This document shows, in pieces, positions 33,966 to 43,298 of a DNA stretch of 64,000 nt. Made by a program: the position numbers and the translations under genes. The DNA is taken from contig NZ_JACHGK010000003.1 of assembly GCF_014207535.1 (NCBI RefSeq), positions 1-64,000 of the forward strand, read 5' to 3'. The first letter of the stretch is position 1; each line of letters starts with the position of its first letter. Below the pieces are notes generated by a model that did no database searches, had not been told where the DNA came from, and worked only from the letters and a program-made list of their open reading frames with translations. The stretch comes from Bacillus benzoevorans. GTDB taxonomy: Bacteria > Bacillota > Bacilli > Bacillales > Cytobacillaceae.

Positions 33966-35078
33966 TTATAAACTCTCCCTCATGTATTGATAGTATGCTG
34001 AACAGCTGCCTTCGGATGATACCATGCATGGACCGATCGGTTTCAATGGATGACAAGCCTTGGAAAATAATGGACAATCACTTGGAGAGGTAAGCCCTCT
34101 GATCACTTCGCCGCAGCGGCACTTTGTTTTTTTCGGTGCAGGTGTCTCGATATGATATTTCTTCTTCGCATTAAAACGGGAAAATTCCGGCTTTAAATCA
34201 AGACCGCTGGCAGGTATGATCCCGATGCCCCGCCATGCCTCATCACATTCATGAAAATAATGGGTCATTAAATGCTGCGCTGTTTGATTCCCTTTTTGTG
34301 TAACAACAGCAGGATGATCATTGATCACAGCCTTTTTTTGCTCATAAGCAAGCTCAATTAATTTGTAAATGCCGCTCAATAGCTGTGCCGGTTCAAATCC
34401 AGTAATACAACCGCTGATGCTGTATTCACTTGACAAATATTGGTATGATTCTTCTCCAAGCACAATGGAAACATGACCCGGCAAGATAAACCCATCGAGC
34501 TGAACTTCTCCTGCATCCAGTAAATATCGTAAAATGGGTTCAATCAGCTTGGTTGTCATCCACATCGAGAAATTGACTAAATTTTTTCTTTCAGCTTCTC
34601 TTATTAATAATGCGAGAATAGGGATCGTTGTTTCAAAACCAATTCCTAGAAAGATGATTTCTTTATCCGGATTTTCTTCCGCTATCGTAATCGCTTCAAT
34701 AGGCGAATATAAGACCCTGATGTCTTTCCCGGCTGTTTTTTCATCCATGAGAGAACGTTCAGATCCCGGTACACGCATCATATCACCAAATGTACAAATA
34801 ATGCGGTTTTCTTCTCCTGCCAAGGCAATCATACTGTCAATCGATGCTTGATCCGTTACACACACCGGACAGCCGGGACCAGAGATCAGCTTGACTTGTT
34901 CCTTTAACGCCTGTTTTACCCCTGATTTCGCTAGTGCCATTGTATGCGATCCGCAAACTTCCATAAACACGGGGAGTCTGTGATATTTCTGTTTAAATTT
35001 TTCCGCGAGTTCCTGCACTGCTCCTAGGATGGACAAACAGATTTCCGGTTTAGAGGATTGAGCTTGCATTTCGAGCAT
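33966..35078 (-). CDS. hypD: Hydrogenase maturation protein HypD
   Basis: Scaffold for Fe(CN)2CO assembly with HypC, holding a [4Fe-4S] cluster. About 370 residues; start placed at the ATG at 35076-35078, 9 bases after GGAGGC, inside the hypC 3' end. Motifs: FMEVCGSHT, SGPGCPVCVT, GFETT and the Cys-rich C-terminus (KCRCGEVIRG, DCPLF, GPCMVSSEG). The longer frame upstream is hypC shadow. Confidence 0.95.
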   Translation of the reverse strand: MLEMQAQSSKPEICLSILGAVQELAEKFKQKYHRLPVFMEVCGSHTMALAKSGVKQALKEQVKLISGPGCPVCVTDQASIDSMIALAGEENRIICTFGDMMRVPGSERSLMDEKTAGKDIRVLYSPIEAITIAEENPDKEIIFLGIGFETTIPILALLIREAERKNLVNFSMWMTTKLIEPILRYLLDAGEVQLDGFILPGHVSIVLGEESYQYLSSEYSISGCITGFEPAQLLSGIYKLIELAYEQKKAVINDHPAVVTQKGNQTAQHLMTHYFHECDEAWRGIGIIPASGLDLKPEFSRFNAKKKYHIETPAPKKTKCRCGEVIRGLTSPSDCPLFSKACHPLKPIGPCMVSSEGSCSAYYQYMRESL

Positions 35079-35286
35079 ATGAAAACTGCCTCCATTCTTC
35101 CATACTTTCTTTTGCATATCCTTCATCGATAATAGACATCGCCTGCCCGGCATGTACAATAACATAATCACCCACTTCTGCTTCAGGGACAAAAATAATG
35201 CCGACCGTTGTCTGCGATCCCATCACATCGACAACGGCACTGTATCCATGTTTTTCAATAATCTTTGCCGGCACGCCAACACACAT
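35050..35286 (-). CDS. hypC: Hydrogenase maturation chaperone HypC
   Basis: A 78-residue chaperone starting MCVGVPAKII with the functional Cys2 that binds the iron intermediate and the large-subunit precursor. GGGAGGAA lies 6 bases before the ATG. Starts immediately after the hypF stop and overlaps hypD by 29 bases. Confidence 0.95.
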   Translation of the reverse strand: MCVGVPAKIIEKHGYSAVVDVMGSQTTVGIIFVPEAEVGDYVIVHAGQAMSIIDEGYAKESMEEWRQFSYARNASSIL

Positions 35287-37572
35287 TTATATTTCCTCCC
35301 TTTTCGCGGCTGCTGCCATCATTTGACCGTATGACAACCCGCCGTCATTGCACGGTACCTTTTGATGTGTATAGCCTTTAAAACCCTTTTTCTCTAATTC
35401 TTCCAATAATCGTTTTTTCAAATAGCGATTATGAAAACTGCCTCCCGATAAGACAACCCGCTGTGAGAATTTCGGATGCTGCTCGGAAAGCTGCACAAGA
35501 CAGGCTGTGATGGCCTCGACAAGCGTTTCATGAAATGAGGTGCTGATCTCGCGGATATCCCGTCGTTGTTTCAGATCCATGCTGATTTCTTCGAGCATGT
35601 TTGTAAAATCAAATTCCAGCAAATTATTAGCCGAATGAATTTGATAGGAATAACCTTTCACTGCGAAAGTCTCAGCGGCAAATTCAGAAAGTTTAATCGC
35701 AGCCTCACCGTCATAAGTAGATATGCTGCAGAGACCCACTAGCGCACTAACCGCATCAAATAGTCTGCCGCATGTCCCTGCCATTACTGTGTTTACATTG
35801 TGCTCTAGCATGGCCTGTAAAACAGGAATATCATCTGTGCGTTTTGGAAAACGTTCTAAACAAATTTCTTTTCCTTGTTCACCTAGTAGATGCAGCATCA
35901 TTCCGACCGCATTTCTCCAGGGCTCGCGAATACTTTTTTCTCCGCCTGGCAGAGGAGTGTAGGTTAAATGGGCTAAACGCTGAAAATCTTTATAGTCACC
36001 ATAAAATACCTCAAAGCCCCAAATATCCCCGTCAGTTCCATATCCTGTTCCATCAAGGATAACAGCGAATACTTGGTCTTCCAATTGATTGTCCGCCATA
36101 CAGGATGCCATATGGGCATGGTGGTGCTGAATTTCAAGCACTTCCTTAAAAGGATATTCTTTAGCAATCTTGCGTACATGATAGGATGGATGCATGTCCA
36201 ACACAGCCGTTTCGAGTGGAATATCGATCCATTTTAGTAAGTGATCCAATTCACGCTTAAAGTGGTCCATCGTTTCGATATTTTCTAAGTCGCCGATATG
36301 AGGACCGATAAACACTTGCTCATTGCGGCCGATCGTAAAGGTTGATTTTTGCTGCCCGCCAAATGCTGCTATTCCATGCACCTGTTTATCGGTTATAAAT
36401 GCATCAGGCACAAAGCCTCTAGAGCGTCTGAATAAATCAGTCCTGCCGCCGGTAATCTGCAGAACAGAATCGTCAAGCGGATGCAGGATTTCCCGTTTAT
36501 GCAGCAGTATATAATCAGAAATTCCCTGTAGATCATGGATTGCATCTTCATCTTTATACATAATGGGCAAACCTGAAAGATTAGCACTCGTCATAACGAC
36601 AGAAGTAATTTTTTTTCCATGAAACAGTAAATGATGCAGCGGTGTATAGGGCAGCATGACACCAAGCGTATTCATTCCCGGGGCCACTTCATCTGCTATG
36701 ATTTTATTTTTCTGCTTTGAAACCACAACGATTGGGGCTTCGGGACTTCGAAGCATCTTTTCTTCTTCTGGAGTAAGAAAAGCATAGCGTCTAATTTCGT
36801 CTATACTCACACTCATCAGTGCCAGCGGTCTGACTGGCCGCCCTTTTCTTTTCCTTAACATGCGGACGGACTCACTGTTCGTCGCATCGCAGCAAAGATG
36901 ATAGCCGCCAATTCCCTTAATCGCCAGAATATGACCATTTTTAATTAAGGATGCCGCTAAATCGATCGGATCGGGACAAGCAATTTCCGCCCCCGTTATC
37001 GTTAATAACTTGACAAGCGGTCCGCATTCCGAACAGGCAATGGGCTGGGCATGATGTCTGCGATTTACCGGATCCAGATATTCCCTCTCACATTGAGGAC
37101 AAAATTTATAAGGCGCCATCGATGTATATGGGCGATCATATGGCAGCTCACTAATGATCGTATAACGGGGTCCGCACTGAGTACAGTTTATTAATGGATA
37201 ATGATAGCGAAAATCTTGCGGATTATTCATTTCTCTCAGACAATCATCACAAACCGCCGAATCAACCGGAAGCACAAGTCTGGAAGTTCCCTTTCGTTCA
37301 CTTTCAATGATCGTAAATGCTTTCGCATCTTCCAGCTCAGATGGTTCGATCAGCACTTCATCAATCCTTGCTAAACGAGGGGCATTATTTCTTAAATCAT
37401 CAAGAAAAGATTCGATATGATCGCCTTTTCCTTCGATATGAATACGAACCCCATCCATATTGTTTTGAACCGTACCCAAGAGATGCCATTTTTCAGCTAA
37501 TTGAAAAACAAATGGGCGAAAACCAACACCCTGGACTCTGCCGCGGACAATTACTTTTCTTGCTTTGTCCAT
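35287..37572 (-). CDS. hypF: Carbamoyltransferase HypF
   Basis: Transfers the carbamoyl group of carbamoyl phosphate to HypE. 761 residues with all expected parts: acylphosphatase domain (VRGRVQGVGFRPFVFQ), zinc fingers (CDDC, CTQCGPRYT, CPQCERE, CSECGP), YrdC-like domain (~200-380, KGIGGYHLCCDA) and Kae1-like domain (~400-760, HHHAHMASC and GGSFHNRYL). Its start overlaps the hypB end by 22 bases. Confidence 0.96.
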   Translation of the reverse strand: MDKARKVIVRGRVQGVGFRPFVFQLAEKWHLLGTVQNNMDGVRIHIEGKGDHIESFLDDLRNNAPRLARIDEVLIEPSELEDAKAFTIIESERKGTSRLVLPVDSAVCDDCLREMNNPQDFRYHYPLINCTQCGPRYTIISELPYDRPYTSMAPYKFCPQCEREYLDPVNRRHHAQPIACSECGPLVKLLTITGAEIACPDPIDLAASLIKNGHILAIKGIGGYHLCCDATNSESVRMLRKRKGRPVRPLALMSVSIDEIRRYAFLTPEEEKMLRSPEAPIVVVSKQKNKIIADEVAPGMNTLGVMLPYTPLHHLLFHGKKITSVVMTSANLSGLPIMYKDEDAIHDLQGISDYILLHKREILHPLDDSVLQITGGRTDLFRRSRGFVPDAFITDKQVHGIAAFGGQQKSTFTIGRNEQVFIGPHIGDLENIETMDHFKRELDHLLKWIDIPLETAVLDMHPSYHVRKIAKEYPFKEVLEIQHHHAHMASCMADNQLEDQVFAVILDGTGYGTDGDIWGFEVFYGDYKDFQRLAHLTYTPLPGGEKSIREPWRNAVGMMLHLLGEQGKEICLERFPKRTDDIPVLQAMLEHNVNTVMAGTCGRLFDAVSALVGLCSISTYDGEAAIKLSEFAAETFAVKGYSYQIHSANNLLEFDFTNMLEEISMDLKQRRDIREISTSFHETLVEAITACLVQLSEQHPKFSQRVVLSGGSFHNRYLKKRLLEELEKKGFKGYTHQKVPCNDGGLSYGQMMAAAAKREEI

Positions 37573-38216
37573 TTGCCGTACGCCTCATCAATCCAAGAAA
37601 ACCATTGATCGAGGCCTTCTTTTGTTTTTGCCGAAACTGAAATCAAGCGGGACTCCGGATTTATCGCCTCTAAATCACGTATCGCGTTCGGTACATCAAA
37701 ATCCAAATATGGAAGTAAATCTATCTTGTTCAGGAGAACAAGTTCTGTTCTCATAAACATTTGCGGATACTTTGGAATTTTATCATTTCCTTCCGGAACA
37801 CTTAAAACGGTCACTTTGTGATTCTGCCCTAAATCATATCCAGATGGGCAAACTAGATTTCCAACATTTTCAATAAATAACAGGTCAATTTCATCCAGAT
37901 CGAATTCAGCCAGACTGGCTGCCACCATGCGCGCATCTAAATGGCAGCCGCCATGTGTATTGATTTGCACCGCCTGTGCGCCCATGGCACGGATTCTGTT
38001 GGCATCCATTTCAGTTGCTAAATCACCTTCAATCACACCAATAGCATAACGCCCTGATAATGAACGTACGGTTGCTTCTAATAGAGTCGTTTTTCCAGCA
38101 CCTGGTGAACTCATTAAATTGATGACAAGGGTCTTCGAATCTGTAAATAATTCCCGATTAAATTCTGCAGCCTTGTTATTATTCGTTAATACATCTGTTC
38201 TTAGTGTGACTTTCAT
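37551..38216 (-). CDS. hypB: Hydrogenase nickel incorporation GTPase HypB
   Basis: SIMIBI-class GTPase of 221 residues that drives nickel insertion with HypA. Walker A is SSPGAGKTT (~36-44); metal-site residues are GGCHLDA; guanine specificity lies in NKIDLLP. There is no N-terminal His-rich nickel-storage stretch. The ATG overlaps the hypA stop (ATGA), after GGAGAGGAGC. Confidence 0.95.
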   Translation of the reverse strand: MKVTLRTDVLTNNNKAAEFNRELFTDSKTLVINLMSSPGAGKTTLLEATVRSLSGRYAIGVIEGDLATEMDANRIRAMGAQAVQINTHGGCHLDARMVAASLAEFDLDEIDLLFIENVGNLVCPSGYDLGQNHKVTVLSVPEGNDKIPKYPQMFMRTELVLLNKIDLLPYLDFDVPNAIRDLEAINPESRLISVSAKTKEGLDQWFSWIDEAYGKWTKQEK

Positions 38217-38572
38217 TCGTGCTCCTCTCCTTCATACGACAAAACTTGAAATGTTTCTCCTGTTATTATTTTTCCTGATGGCATCCGGCATGTTGGGCAA
38301 ATCGTTATTTTCATGTCCGGATGATATTTCGTATGACAAAAAATACATTCTGCTTCGGCATCTTCAATCACAATCCTAAGTTCCGCATCTTCAGTAAATA
38401 AAGCTTGATTCTGCTCTTTATAAATCGCAAATGCCATTCTCAATGCATCCGGCATGGCATTTGCCAGTTCACCGACCATTAACTCAATCATTTTCAGTCT
38501 TTTGATGTTTCTTGGCAAAGCATCCTCTTGGACAAGGTTTAAAATATCTCCCATAAGGGCCATTTCATGCAT
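38213..38572 (-). CDS. hypA: Hydrogenase nickel incorporation protein HypA
   Basis: A 119-residue nickel metallochaperone. The start is at the canonical MHEMAL (ATG at 38570-38572, after AGGATGG), exposing the N-terminal nickel ligand His2. The zinc ribbon is CIFC...CPTC. Overlaps the preceding unknown gene by 8 bases and hypB by 4. Confidence 0.95.
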   Translation of the reverse strand: MHEMALMGDILNLVQEDALPRNIKRLKMIELMVGELANAMPDALRMAFAIYKEQNQALFTEDAELRIVIEDAEAECIFCHTKYHPDMKITICPTCRMPSGKIITGETFQVLSYEGEEHE

Positions 38573-39011
38573 ATTGACCATCCTGTGTATTTTTTTTGAG
38601 ACCAATATAATACCCGTCTTTTTCTCTTTTTACAGGGCATTCTAGTATTATTTTACTGTTAAAACTGTCATGATTAGATAAAATGACTTCCTCTCCACAG
38701 GTGAAACATTTACAGGCAGCATTCGCAGCAGATATAAACAGCAGCTGGGAACAAGAGGCGCATATGCCGCTGAATACTTTTAATTGCCTCTCTTGATGAA
38801 CGATAATATATGGACGCCCATTGATCCGCTTTTGAACAATTCTACCAGTCTCTGATATTTCATTTGTAAGAAAATACCATTTCACGCCGAATAATTGATC
38901 GGAAACCCGATGAACTTTTTCAATGTCCCCATCCATAAATGGTTCATAAATGGAAGCCGCTGTCTTCCATAAACCGACTTTCATCTCTTTTAAAAAATCA
39001 AGCCGGTTCAT
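38565..39011 (-). CDS. Unrecognised Cys-rich protein inside the hydrogenase operon
   Basis: A 148-residue soluble protein between the maturation protease and hypA, overlapping both, so certainly part of the operon. The N-terminal half is helical (FLKEMKVGLWKTAASIYEPF). The centre reads GRPYIIVHQ, then a six-Cys cluster region CASC-x12-CKCFTC, then DSFNSKIILECPVKREKDGYYIG. The Cys pattern suggests a zinc ribbon or small Fe-S site; the ending has a Rieske-like ECPVKRE look but lacks the usual His ligands. I do not recognise it as HyaE, HyaF, HupH or HupK. Likely an accessory or maturation factor. Confidence 0.75.
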   Translation of the reverse strand: MNRLDFLKEMKVGLWKTAASIYEPFMDGDIEKVHRVSDQLFGVKWYFLTNEISETGRIVQKRINGRPYIIVHQERQLKVFSGICASCSQLLFISAANAACKCFTCGEEVILSNHDSFNSKIILECPVKREKDGYYIGLKKNTQDGQYA

Positions 39012-39495
39012 GCTGACTTCTCCAATCCTCTACCTGCATCACCACTAGTGCAGCCAGTTCATGCAATTTACCTTGATTGGTTTCAGATAACTCAACACCT
39101 AATTCCAGACTGCTTGGCTGCATTCCGATCATGACGATATTTTTGGGATACCTCTCCCTGATTTTTGCCGCCATTAATACCTCCTGAAACCCAAGCTGGT
39201 GGATAGACATTTTAATACCAAAGTAGGCAGGAATATCCTCCCCTTTCAGGGTAATAATAGTCCCGCCCGGTTTTCCTGCATTAATGGCATCGATCACAAT
39301 TAAATAATCGGTATCTTCTACTGGTGCCAACAGACGCATACCATCCGTAGTGCCATCAATCATTTCAATATTCTCTGCGTTTTTAAGCATTTCTTCAATG
39401 AGAGGCAGGGCATGGATGCCCAGCCCCTCATCTTGATATAGTGTGTTGCCGATCCCCAGGATGATGATCTTATCTAGATGTTGGTTTTCAGTCAT
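38998..39495 (-). CDS. hyaD: Hydrogenase maturation endopeptidase (HyaD/HupD)
   Basis: Nickel-dependent protease that removes the large-subunit C-terminal tail after nickel insertion. About 165 residues with GIGNTLYQDEGLG (Glu ligand), DAINAG (Asp ligand) and SIHQLGF (His ligand), complete for the M52 family. The best start is the ATG at 39493-39495, 5 bases after GGTGAG, within the cytochrome gene end; a GTG lies three codons before. Confidence 0.93.
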   Translation of the reverse strand: MTENQHLDKIIILGIGNTLYQDEGLGIHALPLIEEMLKNAENIEMIDGTTDGMRLLAPVEDTDYLIVIDAINAGKPGGTIITLKGEDIPAYFGIKMSIHQLGFQEVLMAAKIRERYPKNIVMIGMQPSSLELGVELSETNQGKLHELAALVVMQVEDWRSQHEPA

Positions 39496-40255
39496 GTTGC
39501 TCACCGTCGTTTACTGCGTCCTTTGCTTCTGTTTTATATCCGGTAAAGATGGACGATAAAGTACCGTTTCGCTGCATATAATCATCACGTATCGCCATAT
39601 ATACATGAACGACCAGAAAAATAATGAAAAACCAAGCAACAATGTGATGCCAGGAGCGAATGGCAAAGCTCGTATCGCCAAAAAGAACCGGTACCCATGC
39701 CAACATTTGTCCCCAGAAGGACTCTGGCTGCGGTTCGGTATAGAGATAAAATCCTGTTAATACCATAATGAGGGAACCTAAGCCAATGGTGATTAAATAG
39801 CTTAATTGTGCCAATGGATTGTGACCGACATAATGCGGCTTTTTATTTTTCATAAATAAATAGTACTTAATCGTTTCAATGGTTTCTTTCCAAAAAGCAG
39901 CCCTAAATGGGTTCACCGTTGTATACTTATTTCCTTTAATTGTCCAATATAAACGAACAACTAAATTTAGCGTAAAGAGAAAAGCAGCGAAGAAATGAAT
40001 ATACCTTACCCATCCCATCACATAAGAGTAATAGGCTTCTTCCGGAGTAGCTGCACTAAGGAATGGATTGCCAATAAAAATACCTGTAACGATTAACAGA
40101 ACTATGGCTATTGCATTCAACCAGTGAAATACACGAATCGGCAGCTCCCAAACATAGACCTTCACCACTTCATAGTTGACTGTTCTAACCTTAGGCCCTC
40201 TCTTATTTTTATTTGTCTCCGATCTAGGTGATTGTACTGGTTTAGCGATTTCCAT
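39488..40255 (-). CDS. hyaC: Hydrogenase b-type cytochrome subunit
   Basis: A 255-residue diheme cytochrome b that anchors the hydrogenase and passes electrons to menaquinone. A ~35-residue basic tail precedes four membrane spans. Heme His candidates lie in VFHWLNAIA, YIHFFAAF, and the paired RSWHHIVAWFF and VVHVYMA near the end. AGGAGGAGT precedes the ATG; 12 bases after the large-subunit gene. Confidence 0.93.
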   Translation of the reverse strand: MEIAKPVQSPRSETNKNKRGPKVRTVNYEVVKVYVWELPIRVFHWLNAIAIVLLIVTGIFIGNPFLSAATPEEAYYSYVMGWVRYIHFFAAFLFTLNLVVRLYWTIKGNKYTTVNPFRAAFWKETIETIKYYLFMKNKKPHYVGHNPLAQLSYLITIGLGSLIMVLTGFYLYTEPQPESFWGQMLAWVPVLFGDTSFAIRSWHHIVAWFFIIFLVVHVYMAIRDDYMQRNGTLSSIFTGYKTEAKDAVNDGEQHD

Positions 40256-40267
40256 TTTACACTCCTC

Positions 40268-41989
40268 CTAGCCAATTCGGATTTCCGTCGTAGATTTACT
40301 ATCCAGGTCAGTTAAATGGACAGCACAGGCTAAACAAGGGTCAAAAGAGTGAATAACACGAATGATTTCAAGCGGCTGATCCTTAACTAACAGCGGCGTT
40401 CCTTTTAACGATGCTTCATATGCCCCGGTATACTTGGCATCTCTCGGTGAAGCATTCCATGTAGTTGGTACCACTGCTTGATAGTTTGCTGTTTTGCCAT
40501 TTTCAATTTGAATCCAGTGCGCCAAGGCTCCACGAGGTGCTTCAATCCAGCCAACACCCTGAGCTATTTCCGGCCAGGAATCAGGCTCCCATTTTGAACG
40601 ATCAAATGTCACTTGATCCCCGCTTTTGATATTCTTTAATAGTGCATCCATATCATCACGCAGCCAGTCGGCAATTAAAGTGGTTTCAAGGCCGCGTGCA
40701 ACTGTCCGGCCAAGTGCCGAGTGCAGTGCAGAAATCGGCAGATCTAATTTTTTCAATGTATCGTTAACCAGATTCACGACATCTTCTTTGCCGGCAGCAT
40801 AGGCCACCATTACACGTGCTAACGGTCCTACTTCCATCGGTTGCCCTTTCCAGCGCGGTGCTTTCACCCAGCTGTATGCTTTATCGGTTTGCAAATGATC
40901 GTACGGGGCTTTAGGTCCGGTATAATTTAATGCCGTTTCACCTTCCCAAGGATGGAGACCTTCTGTGCTATTGTCTTTTCCGCCATAGGTGTACCATGAA
41001 CGATCGATAAACTCCTGGATATGCGATGGATCCTTTAAATCAAGCTCATGAATTTCTTTCAAATCACCATTTAAGATGATACCGCGCGGCATACGGTAAA
41101 GATTCGTCTCGTTTAGATCTCCGGTAGAAAAGTCGCCATATGTCATATAGTTATTAATGCCACCGCCATAATTCCAATCCTTGTAATAAGAACCAATAGC
41201 TAATAAATCCGGAATATAGACTTCATTGACGAAGGTTCGGGCTTCATCGATGAGTTTGGAAATATGCATGAATCGTTCCGCATGAATTCCGTTATCACTA
41301 TTAATATCAATCGGTGTAGCCATCCCACCGACAACATAGTGCGGATGCGGATTTTTACCGCCAAGTATCGTATGAATTTTAACAATTTCTTTTTGCCAAT
41401 CCAGCGCTTCGAGATAGTGCGCAACTGCAAGCAAATTCACTTCCGCAGGTAATTTATAGGCGGGATGACCCCAATAGCCGTTTGCAAATATGCCAAGCTG
41501 TCCACTGTCGGCTACTTTTTTCACTTTATTTTGCACATCTTTAAAATATCCGGGAGAGGACTTAGGCCAATTCGAAATGGACTGGGCAATTTTTGAAGTT
41601 TCATTTGGATCTGCATTTAAAGCACTAACCACATCTACCCAGTCTAGTGCATGTAAATGATAAAAGTGCACCACATGGTCATGAACAAATAAGGCTTCAT
41701 TCATGATATTTCGGATGAAACTGGCATTTTTCGGAATCTTAATTTTTAGTGCATCTTCTACAGAACGCACGGATGCCAATGCATGGGTGGTGGTACACAC
41801 ACCGCAAATCCGCTGCACAAATGCCCATACATCGCGCGGATCCCTATTCTTTACAATTAATTCAATTCCCCGGACAGATGTACCGGAGCTGTAGGCATCC
41901 CGAATGACACCATTATCATCTATATCTGCCTCAACACGAAGATGTCCTTCAATTCTTGTAATGGGATCTACTACAATACGTTCAGCCAT
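40268..41989 (-). CDS. hyaB: [NiFe] hydrogenase large subunit
   Basis: Catalytic subunit of a group 1 membrane-bound uptake hydrogenase, 573 residues. The active-site Cys pairs are C62/C65 in RICGVC and C552/C555 in DPCLACAVH. Processing after H558 would remove 15 residues. Its ATG overlaps the small-subunit stop (TAATG). Export is by piggy-back on the Tat-targeted small subunit. Confidence 0.97.
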   Translation of the reverse strand: MAERIVVDPITRIEGHLRVEADIDDNGVIRDAYSSGTSVRGIELIVKNRDPRDVWAFVQRICGVCTTTHALASVRSVEDALKIKIPKNASFIRNIMNEALFVHDHVVHFYHLHALDWVDVVSALNADPNETSKIAQSISNWPKSSPGYFKDVQNKVKKVADSGQLGIFANGYWGHPAYKLPAEVNLLAVAHYLEALDWQKEIVKIHTILGGKNPHPHYVVGGMATPIDINSDNGIHAERFMHISKLIDEARTFVNEVYIPDLLAIGSYYKDWNYGGGINNYMTYGDFSTGDLNETNLYRMPRGIILNGDLKEIHELDLKDPSHIQEFIDRSWYTYGGKDNSTEGLHPWEGETALNYTGPKAPYDHLQTDKAYSWVKAPRWKGQPMEVGPLARVMVAYAAGKEDVVNLVNDTLKKLDLPISALHSALGRTVARGLETTLIADWLRDDMDALLKNIKSGDQVTFDRSKWEPDSWPEIAQGVGWIEAPRGALAHWIQIENGKTANYQAVVPTTWNASPRDAKYTGAYEASLKGTPLLVKDQPLEIIRVIHSFDPCLACAVHLTDLDSKSTTEIRIG

Positions 41990-43059
41990 TATTCATCACC
42001 CCGGCGATCTTCACTTTTTTTCTTGAATGACGTACCAACTGCATGGACAGCCACCCCTGCTGCGACAACGCCGGTTACAGCGAGTCCAATCTTATCAATA
42101 TTTGCTGTTGTTTGAGAGGCTGGAATCTTGGCATGTCTGACAAAGAAAGGACCATTATCCCAAAATCCCTTTTCAGAACATCCGATACACGGATTACCAG
42201 ATTGGATTGGGTAACTGACTCCGCCATTCCAGCGCATTTCCGCACATGCATTATAGGTTGTAGGACCTTTACAGCCCAGTTTATAAAGACAATACCCTTG
42301 CTTAGCTCCTTCATCATCGAAAGATTCAACAAATAAGCCGGCATCAAAATAAGCACGTCTGTTACATTTGTCATGGATACGATGACGGTAAAATGCTTTT
42401 GGTCTTCCCTGAGAATCTAATTCAGGAATAGCACCAAAGGTGATCATATGGGCGATAACACCCGTCATGACCTCAGAAATCGGAGGGCAGCCGGGAACAA
42501 GAATGACAGGTGTGTTACTTACATAACTGGAAATCGGCTTTGCTCCTGTCGGATTCGGCTCGGCAGCAGCTATCCCACCCCATGAAGCACAGCTTCCATA
42601 AGAAATAACCGCCATTGCTCCTGCCGCCATTTCCTTGATTGTTTCTTTCACATCAATACCGCCAACATTCGTAAACCCTTCCCCATCAGGGATACTTCCC
42701 TCGACAGCCAATACATACTCTCCTTTATATTTTTCGAGCACTTGTTTCATCGCTGTTTCTGCCTGAAAGCCAGAAGCTGCAGAGAGTACTTCGGTGTACT
42801 CCAGAGAAATAAAATCGAATAAAACGCTTTCAGCAGTTGGATGTGTAGAGCGAATGAACGATTCTGAACATCCTGTACAATCCTGGAATTGCAGCCACAC
42901 AACTGGGACACGAGAATTTGTTTCCATAGCTTGTACCACTTTATCTGACTGGGTATAGTCTAGACCGAGTGCCGCAGCCAATGCCGTACACATTTTAAGA
43001 AAATCTCTTCTTGAAACGCCGCGTTCCATTGCCGTTTCAAATACTGTTTGTCTTTTCAT
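41989..43059 (-). CDS. hyaA: [NiFe] hydrogenase small subunit, Tat-exported
   Basis: Electron-transfer subunit of 356 residues from the ATG at 43057-43059 (8 bases after GGGGAA). It has a twin-arginine signal SRRDFLK (16-22) and a C-terminal membrane helix (~330-348). The proximal cluster motif is DCTGCSES (C61, C64), the GSCASWGG segment and a later CP; the distal cluster has HDKC; the medial has NPCIGCSEKGFWD. The two extra Cys that make the 4Fe-3S cluster of O2-tolerant group 1d enzymes are both Gly here (CTGC, WGG), so a standard proximal cluster is expected. Confidence 0.96.
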   Translation of the reverse strand: MKRQTVFETAMERGVSRRDFLKMCTALAAALGLDYTQSDKVVQAMETNSRVPVVWLQFQDCTGCSESFIRSTHPTAESVLFDFISLEYTEVLSAASGFQAETAMKQVLEKYKGEYVLAVEGSIPDGEGFTNVGGIDVKETIKEMAAGAMAVISYGSCASWGGIAAAEPNPTGAKPISSYVSNTPVILVPGCPPISEVMTGVIAHMITFGAIPELDSQGRPKAFYRHRIHDKCNRRAYFDAGLFVESFDDEGAKQGYCLYKLGCKGPTTYNACAEMRWNGGVSYPIQSGNPCIGCSEKGFWDNGPFFVRHAKIPASQTTANIDKIGLAVTGVVAAGVAVHAVGTSFKKKSEDRRGDE

Positions 43060-43254
43060 AACTGGGTTCCCCTTCCCAAATTTATAAAAAAATATGTATA
43101 TCTGGAGTAAATGTAGCATAAAAATACAAAATGGGGCTTGCAATTCAAAAAATTGTAACTGATTGTCCTTAAATGGCAAAGGAACATAAAAATGATGGAA
43201 ATAATAAATTCTCTATGTACTCTATTAGGAAAAAAGGAGATTTTTTTTGTGATC

Positions 43255-43290
43255 AAAAAAGGGGCTGTCCTATTGCTTAGGACAGCCCCT
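43255..43290 (-). terminator. Terminator between tatC and the hydrogenase operon
   Basis: AGGGGCTGTCCTA and TAGGACAGCCCCT form a perfect 13-bp stem, followed by TTTTTT on the minus strand. Hydrogenase genes therefore need their own promoter in 43060-43255; I could not fix one with confidence, nor see an FNR-type box. Confidence 0.8.
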
Positions 43291-43298
43291 AATCACCC

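Noticed and set aside
35079..35192. Longer HypD N-terminus
   Set aside because: It is hypC read in another frame; a good RBS marks the internal ATG at 35078.
41989..43059. O2-tolerant group 1d hydrogenase
   Set aside because: Both extra proximal-cluster Cys are Gly.
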